Assembly (NCBI RefSeq): GCF_000607165.1
Contig: NZ_JFZG01000027.1
Span: 31,047 to 95,046 of the forward strand
Length of the DNA stretch: 64,000 nt
From: Ralstonia pickettii
Lineage (GTDB): Bacteria > Pseudomonadota > Gammaproteobacteria > Burkholderiales > Burkholderiaceae
Reading direction: 5' to 3'
The first letter of the stretch is position 1, and each line of letters opens with the position of its first letter. Below are positions 44,316 to 53,700 of this stretch, piece after piece. Made by a program: the position numbers and the translations under genes. Below the pieces are notes generated by a model, which saw nothing but the letters and a program-made list of their open reading frames with translations, was not told the origin of the DNA and ran no database searches.

Positions 44316-44723
44316 GGGGGCTCCTTACGGATACCGTGGACACGCGCCGACTATGCCGCCGGTACGTCCGTCGGTTCTTTGATCCAAGCCAACCGCGCGT
44401 GAATCAGAACCTCCCGAGATGCACGCGTTGTGTATGCGCCGCAGCCGCCCAGCGTTGTTCGTCCGGCGCAGGTGCTGATGGCGATGTGGCGCGAAGCTCG
44501 CAAAACCACGGACCCCGGGGCCGCATGGGAATCCCTCAGCCAGAACCCGGAGAAAGCGCAACGCTACAAGCGTGTGCGCGACCAGGAAACCGCCACTGGA
44601 TCCCGTAGTCCGCAGCATGGAGCGGCCGGTCTCGCACGCTTTTCTACGAGTTTTCCGAATAGGCGTGCTTGGCAAGCGCGGCAATCATGGGCGAGTGCTC
44701 GTAGTCTGCCCAGGAGAATCGTT
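44316..44723. other. 408-base region upstream of the giant gene
   Basis: No hrpII/PIP box or clear sigma-70 promoter was found by eye. The frame of the giant gene stays open back to about 44430, and residues such as WREARKTTDPGAAWESLSQ look coding, so a longer N terminus (for example ATG 44478 with AGGTG) or a fragment of another gene is possible. The CDS is nevertheless started at 44724 on its better ribosome binding site. Confidence 0.4.
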
Positions 44724-47700
44724 ATGCTCAGAGCCATCGACGGCGGTGGTGGCGTCCCGACGCCCCCCAAGCCCATCCAACCGCCGCCGCCCCCCAGTGC
44801 ACGCGATGTGTCCGATGCCGAGACGGCCCTGAAGAATGCGCTCCAGGGCAAGGCACCCGACGATACGGCGGCGCTGAAGGCTGCCATTGAGAAAATCCAG
44901 CAGACGCAGCCCGCGGTCAGCCGAGATGCGCTTGCGCGGGCCGCCATCCTGCTGCAGGCCGCGCACAACAAGTCGGCACCGGCCACGACGCAACCCAAGG
45001 TCGATGCGCTTGAGCAGGCCGCCAGCCAAGTCGGCCTCACGCACGTGTTCGACAACACGACGCTGGACAGCGCCACGCATTCGCTGTCCGACAAACCGCT
45101 GGCAACCGACCAGGCCCCGCCCACGCAAGCCGTGACGCTGCAAGACGCACGGGCCGCCATTCAGGCAGGGCTCGACGGCGGCATGACCGAGGCCGAAGCC
45201 GTCAACGCAGCACGTGCCCAGCTTGGCGGCAGCGAGCAAAACGAGACGGTCCTGAGCGAAGCCGCCCTGACCATCGCAGCCGAAAAAGCCGTGGCAGACG
45301 GCAAGGTCCCGGCCGATGCCGACCCCATCCAGAATGCTGCCAAGCAGGACGTCTGGCTCGGCATTTTCTCCAAACCCACCATCGACAACGTGGTGAAGGC
45401 GCTGCACGTCGAGCTCAAGCCGGCAGCCAATCTGGACGACACCGTCAAGGCCACGCAGACCGCCTTCGAGACCTGGCAGAAGGACAAGGCCGCCAATGCC
45501 GACGCGGCCACGCTGGCGCGCGACAAGCAGGCCTACCACACCGCCCTTTCCGATGAACTGAACACCGCTGCCGGCCAGCCCGACAGCCAGTGGCGTGCTG
45601 ATCCACTCCAGACCGATCGGCGCCTGCTTGCCGAGCGCCTGGTCGCGCAACGCAATAGCGCCGCAAGTGGCACACAAGGCAAGCCTGACGCGGCCAGCGT
45701 GTTGAACGACCTGCACGCCGCAGAGATCGTTGACGCGGCGCAGGCCGCACGCGCGTCAGGCGGCGCTGACGGCAACCTCAAGGCAGCGCAGGCGCTCACC
45801 CAGCAATTGCGCGGCGTGGCCAACACCGACCCGCTCTATGCGAGCGTGATGGACGACGCACGCACGCAGGACATCCAGTCTGGCGCGCTGCAGGACATCA
45901 CCCACGCCAGCGGCAAGAACCCGCACGACACGCTGGTGGCCGAAGGCAATGCGCTATCGCGCTACAAGGACACGGTGCTGTACAAGGACCTCGTCAACTC
46001 GGTGCTGAACGCCGGCGTCACGCACGACAACATCACCAAGGTGGGCACGCCTGGCGAACTGCGCGACATCGCAGCGCTGCTCGAAGACGTGCAGCGCGCC
46101 TCGCCCGAACTGGCGCAGTCGCTCTACACGCAAAACCTGCAGGGCAAGGTCGACAGCAAGATCAAAGCGGGCGACCCCGAGGTCTACGCCCCCTCCATGC
46201 AAACGCTGGACAAGCGCGACGACTACTACGGCCCCATCAGCCGCATCGTCAACGCGCTGGGCGGCCCGAAGAGCGACGGCGCAGCCCATGTCATGGGCAG
46301 CCTGCGGTCCTTCCTCTACAACGCGCAGGCCGACCAGGACCGCTACAAGGAAAACGGCTATACGCCGCCCAGCACACCGTTCGACACGCTGGGCCTGGCT
46401 AAGGCCAACAATGCATCGATGGCGCCGTACCAGACCATCATCGATGAAGACCCGAACGGCGCGCTGTCTAAAACGCTGCAGAAGCACACCGGCCTGAAGC
46501 CATCGCCGCCCACGGTGCCGGTCGGGCCGGACGATGCGGCCCACCTATCCAAGGCCCAGGCGGCGCTGGACAAGGCGCTGGGCGGCGGCACGGCCGATGC
46601 GGCCGGCCTGCAGAAGGCGCTCGATGCCGCGCGCAACGACAAGGCAAACGCCGACATCAGCAACCAGACATGGGCCCAGGCAGCGGTGCTGGCACGTGCC
46701 CAGGCAGTGACCGTAGCGCGGCAACAGGACAACACCAGCGACAAGGCAGGGGACAAGGCCGGGCAGCCCCAGCCCCCCAGCGACCCCATCGACCAGGCCA
46801 CCAAGGACGTCGACGGCGACCAGCTTTTTACCGAACAGGACCTGCAGGACGGCGTGAACGCCCTGCGCAAAGGTAACGTGGCAGCAACGCCGGATGCCAA
46901 AACGCCCGACACGCAGCGCGACGGCGCCCAGCCCGACACCACCGCCCATCTGGGCCAACTGGTGGCCAGCGGCATGACGCTGCCCGAGGCCATTGCCGCC
47001 ACGCGAGCCTGGCTCGGCGGCAACGAACAAAACGAGGCGATGCTGACGCAATCAGCACTGACAGTGGCTGCGCAACAGCATCTGGAGGACTACTACCAAG
47101 ACCCGACCCAGGACCCCGTCGATGCCGGGGCCCAGGACCTCGCCAAGCTGAACGTGCTGGACCCGGACGTGCTGCGCGTCACGGCGGGCATCATGAAGCA
47201 GGACATCCAGCCCGACCAGAAGGCTCTGGACAGCGCGGTCACGCAGGCCCGCACCGACTACGCGGCGTGGCAAGACGCCAAGGCCAAATCTGACAAGGCG
47301 CCCGACAACGCGGACCTCAAAGCCGCTGCCGCACACGCCCTGCAGTCGTATCACAACGACCTCGACCAGGCGTTGAATGTAGCCGCCGGCCGCAAACCCG
47401 AAGATGGCGATTGGCAGCTCAACCCCGACAACGTCGATACCCTGTGGAAGGCGCAGAACGCCGTCACCATGGCCGGCATCGCGCCCGAGATGGAGACGGC
47501 GCGCGGCACCGGCAAGGACTCGCCCGAGTTCAAACAGTTGCTGACGAGCTTCCAGCAATGGCAGACGGGGCTTGGCGCGCAACAGGTGCTGCACATCGCA
47601 GCGCACGCCCTGCAAACCAACGGTGGCCCGGGCAAGGGCGACGCGGCGGCGGCCAAACGGCTCACGGGCCTGCTCGCCGGCATGCAGTCCGGTGACCCGC

Positions 47701-50700
47701 TGTTCGACCAGGTCATGGGCGATGCGAGCATCTCCGGCTTGCAGCAGCGCGCGCTGCAATCCATCCTCGACCAGGCGCCCATGATGTGCACCGCCGCCAA
47801 CGACGGCAAGGATTCGCCACAGGGCCGGCTCACCGCCATGGGCACGTCGCTCGATGTCTACAAGGGCACGATCTTCTACGCGCAACTGCTGGACGACACG
47901 ATCCAGGCACCGCAGACCCAGTCGCTGTTTCAGCAGAGCGGCGCCCAGGTATTCGGCAAGGGCAAGGGTGATCAGGCCAACGCCGCGGCCGATCAGATGA
48001 ACGGCGTCGCGCCGGACTTGGCCGCTGCGCTGTACCACAGCCAGTTCCAAGGCAAGCTGGACGTGACTGACCTGAAAGCCATGTCGCGCATCTACGCAGC
48101 CGCGGGCGGCGCACGCAACCAGGACATGACCGACCTGCGCAAGCAGATCGAGGGCCTGATGCTCAAGCCGCTCGACAACGGCGGGCTGGGCACCGAATCG
48201 GTGGATTCGCGGCTGAACACGACGTACTTTGTCGGCGGCGATGGCATGGCCGTGGTCACCGGACAGGATTTCGGGCTGAAAGATGTGAAGGACGACAACG
48301 TCCCGATGCAGCTCACGCAGGACATCCTCGGCGACAACATCGGCGACGACGTCAGCAAAGAGATCCGGCGCGAGACCGGCTTCAAAGACTCCCCCAAGCC
48401 GCCGGCGCCGGTCAGCACGGCCCCAAATGCGCCCAACGCGAGCCCACGGCTGCAGAACGACCTGCACTGGGCGCCCGACACCGCAGGCGTGAGCTCGGGC
48501 ACCACCGCCGGCGTCACGGCCAGTGGCAACACCATCGGGCTGCCGTGGCAGGACGGCATGCACACCGTCACCAGCCAGGCCCAGGTGTACAACGCCGTGG
48601 GCCAGGCATACGGGCTGGACCCGACATACTCGGCACGCTCTCTGGACGAGCAGCAAGCCATGGCCGACGGCCAGTTTGCTGAATACAACGGCAACGAAGT
48701 CGTCTACGACCACAAGGGCCACAAGACCACACTGGCCCAGGTGGCCAGTCAGCTCATGCACGGCGAAGGCGTGAACACGCCCAGCGGCGCCACGCCCGTG
48801 GCACTTACCTCGCTGTCGATGCAGTGGTGGGACAACCGCGAGGGCAAGGGCGACGCCAAGCGCCTGGCCATCATGGAGGGCATCGGCACCGACGGGCGCT
48901 ATATCGACGTGGGCCCGGCCGATACCACCGTGCGCAACGGCTATGGCGACTGGCAATCGCACAGCGGGCTGGATCGCGGCCTGCTGATCGCCCAGCCGCA
49001 CTGGGTGGTCGATGCCAACGGCAACCTGATGACCGACGACGGTTACTGGAAGACCTACAAGCCCGACGACCACTGGTACAACTGGGAGCACCTGAAGACC
49101 GATCTGGAGATCGGCCTGACGGTGGCGGCCGGCATCGTCACCACCGTCGTGCAACCCGAGACCGCTGCGCTGTGGGCCGTGGTGCTATCGAACCTGGCCG
49201 ATGCGTACTTTGCAGTGACCGCCGTGGCCGGCGCGGCACAGTCGATCAAGGCGCTTTCCACCGCCAAGGGGCGCGACGATCCGTGGAACTGGGTGGGCCT
49301 GGGTGCCAACGTGCTGGGCGGGGCAGCGGGCGTGGGCGGGCTCGTCAACCGCACGGCCGTGGCCGCAGCGCGCGTAGGCGCCTACAACGCCGACTTCATG
49401 GAGGCGATCAACGCGGTGCGCATCACGCGCGGTGCCAGCGCGGAAGATGCGGCGCGCATCAGCCTGCTCAATGACAATCGCTGGGCGTTGCGCCCGTTCC
49501 AGAACAACCTCACCAACGCCGTGCTCAGCCACGCGCTGTATGGGTCGCCCGCGGCAACCGCCAACGCGGCGCAACGGCTGAATGCCGTGTTCGGGGTCAC
49601 GCGCAACCCGGGCGTCGTCGCCGACCTCACGCGGGGCACGCTGCGCTTGCAGCGGCTGAATGAGGCCATCCCGCTGCTCAACCGGGCGGACGTGCTCGCC
49701 AGGCTGCCCGCACGCCTGCGCCGGCTGGCCGGGCTGCGGTTCCTGGGCGGCGGCGCCCTCGCCTATCGACTGATGGGCACCGGCGCGCTCAACACCAACC
49801 TCGCGGCCATGCTGCACCAGGGGCAGTCCCTGGCGACATCCAACGGACAGGCCACGGGCGAAGACTGGGTGCAGTTCTTCACCTCGGCCGGGCTCATGGG
49901 GGCCGGCATGGGTGTGGCGCGCCAGCATGGCGCATCGCAACGGCAGGCCTACGAGGCGGCGGCAGCCAACCTGGCTGCTTCTGGCATGCGCATGCCGGGC
50001 GTGGCGCCCGACCCGGGCAGCACGCCGGTACAGCGCGTGGTGCCCGAACTGGGGCCGCGTGGCGCCGAATCGGCACTCGAGTCGCAGCAGGCGCTGCTTG
50101 CCAGGGTGCAGGCAGACGGTGCAGATGGCGCGTTGCGTAACGACGCGGTGTACCGCATGTACGCCCGCACGGGCGGCGTCACGGGCCCGGAAGACACCAT
50201 GCCGGGCGAGTTCTATTTCCCTCGCCTGATCGCACTGGCAGAACAGCGCCCCGAAGGGGCCTACACCGTGTCGCAAGCCGACGGCGCCTTCGTTGACAGC
50301 ACAATGCCGACGGAAGGCCGTGCGCGCACCACGTTCTATCACTTCCTGCGCGAGGACGGCCGGGTCGACCCGGACGCCGTCACCGAGCGCGTCTATGTCA
50401 ACGCAAAGACGTCGCATGTGCTCGACGTGCTGGACTTCCTGGTGCGCGGCGTGGTGGACCAGCCCGGCCGCTTCCCCGGCATCTACGCGGCCAAGGCGGC
50501 CGGCCCCGACGCCGCCGGCCCGCGCGCCGACAACATCGTCGTGTATGCCACCGACCGTGCGGCTGTGGACCGCGTGGTGGAGGCGTTGCGGCATTACCAG
50601 CAGCAGCATCCGGAGTACTTCCACGACACCGTGCCGTCGATGACCGAGGCGCAGCTGCGCGGCGTGTCCACCGCGGCGGAACCGCCCCCCGCGATGGTCG

Positions 50701-53700
50701 ACCGGCTGCTCAGCGCCATCGACAGGTTTGCCGCCGGCAACACGCAATTTGGCGCCACCGACATCGGCCGCACGCCCAGCCCGGAACAGAGCTTTGGCAG
50801 CATCCGCGCCTACGCGATCTCCTTGGCCCAGCACGACACCGTGCTGGCGCAGCAGGCCGCCGCGCAATACGGCGTACCGTTCGATTACAGCGCCGCGCTG
50901 CAGAAAGCCACCAGCCGGCGCTTTGCCGAGATCGGCATCGACCCCGCCAACCCGGCGCGCAACCTCGGCGGCCCCGTGGCACGCCCGGCCGGCTCGCCCG
51001 ACTACAGCGGCACCGGCACGCAATACCGCCCACACGACGGCACATACGAGACCACGCCGGCCGACCGCGTGACGATGTCGTTTGGCGGCGCACCGCTGCC
51101 GCCCAGCGCCCGCGCACTGATTGGTGCCTCCGACACGCTCACGCGCCAGTTGCGCCTGCTGCAAGACGCCGGCTGGACGGTGCGCCTCGGACACCCCAAC
51201 CAGGGCTCTGCCGTGGATGCCGAGCGCAAGACCATCACGCTCGACGCCAATGCGCACGACGCCGGGGCGCTGGTCTACACGCTGGGCCATGAGGCCGACC
51301 ACGCTGTGAAGGCCGAACTCGATCTGCAGGGCCTGCAACGCCACAGCGAGGGCAGCTTCGTGCAGTCCTTGCTCGCCGGCGAGGCCAGCGCGCAAGGCAA
51401 CGCGTTCAACGTCCGCGATGAGGTGCTGGCCGCAACCGGTGTGGACATCGGCGCCCGCGCGCAGATGCCGCAGCCCCTGGAGCAGGCCTACGCGCAGTGG
51501 GATGCGAACAACCCAGAGGCCTACCTGCGCCTGGCGCAGACCATGGGCAGCATGCGCACGTCCGTCGCGCCAGACCAGACCTACGTGCAGTACTACGCCT
51601 CGCGCTGGAACGGCGGGGCGCCCGGCACACCGCACATGCCGGCGCCGGCGACGGCGTCCGGCGCCCAAAAAGCGGCGCAGGCCGCCGAATGGCTCGATGT
51701 GAAAGACTTGCGGACGTTGCGGCACGTGCCCGGCGCCGAGGTACCCAGGCTGAGCGATTTGGCCGGCAAGGCGGGCAGCAACACCGTCCTGATCGCGCTC
51801 AAGGGCACCAGCCAGCCGGACGGCACGCCCGTCATCGTGGCCACCACGCAACTGCGCGACGACGGCACCTTCGCGCCGCCCCAGGCCGTGCGTGGCAGCA
51901 ACGTCCCCAAGATCGTCAAGCGCGCCGTGCGTGGTGATAACTCAGCGATGCACACCGCACGCAAGGGCGTCGACTTCTACATCAGCCCCGTGCCGTACGA
52001 GCGGTTGCAGGCGCTTGGCGGGCCATCGCGCATCAATAGCGATGACGGCTCGCATGTGCTGTCGCCTTCGGCCGACAAGATCGACGCCGAGGTTGTCACG
52101 CACATCGAGCAGCTCGGCGGGGCCAAGCGCTACAAGAGCGTGCAAGAGGCGACCAGCGCCGCGAAGGACAGCGACATCATCTACGTCATCGACAAGAAAG
52201 GCGGTGCCCCGAAGGGCCACGCCAAGCGCGGCACCGACGGCACATGGACATACCACGTGGATGCGCCCATGGACGGGGCTACCGTGCCCGAACGCAGCCT
52301 CGAAGCTGCCTTTGCCAAGCAGCAGACGCACGGCGCACGCACACTGCGCAGCGCGCCGCGCGGCGTGCGCTTCGTGGTGAGCTCGGTGCAGCCCGAGACG
52401 GTCAAGGAACTGGGCGGCTTCCTGGAACCACGCACGCTATGGAAGCGGGCCGAATACGGCATGCCGGCCTTCAAGCCGGGCGAAGTTGCACAGGCCACCA
52501 CCACACTGAACCGGCAGGCCAACGGCGGCTTCCTGCGCGGGCGCGCTGCGCAGCTTCTGCAATGGCGGCAGCGCACGCTGGAGGAGCCCGTCACCACCGG
52601 CACGCCGCTGGAAGCCACGGCTTACGCCTACGCCGACACGCGCATGCTGCCCGAGTCCGACGCCCATGCGCTCGACTACAGCGGGGCGAACATCGTCCAT
52701 CTGCGCAACCTGGCGAAACAAGGCAAGCTCGAAGCCGGCACGCATTACATCTACGTCTACGAGACGGCCGACCACGCTGGCAAGCTGGGGGGCCATACGC
52801 CCATCGGCCGCCTGGAGCCCGATGGCAATACCCTCATGTGGTATGACGCGCGGAACAAGGCAGCCACGCAGCACAACGGCACCCCGGCCAATGAATTGGC
52901 AATCGGACACGACAGCTTCGGCTCGGATACCCACTTCCTGCTCACGCGTCTGCCGCCCGATCAATTCGAGGCATGGCAGCGCAGCGGCGCCGGCCTGGAG
53001 ATCGGCGTGTTCCAGCCGGTGCTCTCCAGCACCACCACGACGGCGCTGCCGCCCGACGCGCCCAAGCTAGGCAACCTCACCCGCCCGCTGGACGAGGTCG
53101 AACTGCTGGCCGGCAAGGAGACCGATCCCTATGCCAGCAATGTTGAATTCAAACCCGTCAAAGACCACGCGCCCCAGGTGGTGATGGCCGATGCGCAGCT
53201 CTGGCGCAAGCTCAAGCTCAAGCTGCGCGTGGCACGCGATGTGGCCGCCAACACCGTGTCGCGCCGCGTGCCATTCGCGGGCAAACGCATCGCACAGCGG
53301 TTCTCGGCGGCGGCCACGGGAGACCGGCACATGGTCAACACGTTCCTGCGTTCGGAGTTCCCGCTCCAGGCGCGGTTGGCGCCGATGGGCCGGGCGTATC
53401 GCCTACGCGACGACCCCGCCAAGGCTCTTGCGTTCATCAAGAAAACGGGCGGCGCCATGCCGGTGATCTCGCTCGTGGTCGACCCGTATTCGCTGCGTGC
53501 CGCCGTCGGCAAGCGACAGGACCCAAGCTTTGTGCAGGCCGCCAAGCAGATCGACGTGAACAACGCCACCATCGACCATGCGAATGCACAGATCAAATCC
53601 GGCAGCGGCGCCGATCAGAGGAAGCTGTTCCTGGATGACCTGCACCAGTCGCGTCTCGACAAATGGCTCGACCTGTCGGCGCAGACCGGTGTGGTCATCC

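Noticed and set aside
44316..44723. A hrpII/PIP box upstream of the giant gene
   Set aside because: Only a lone TTCG near 44458 was found, with no second TTCG 16 bases away. HrpB control is not supported by sequence.
47052..51851. Long antisense frames of about 700 and 888 codons opposite the giant gene
   Set aside because: Low-complexity Arg/Gly/His-rich translations without motifs, as expected for antisense frames in GC-rich genes; the sense frame carries recognisable domains.
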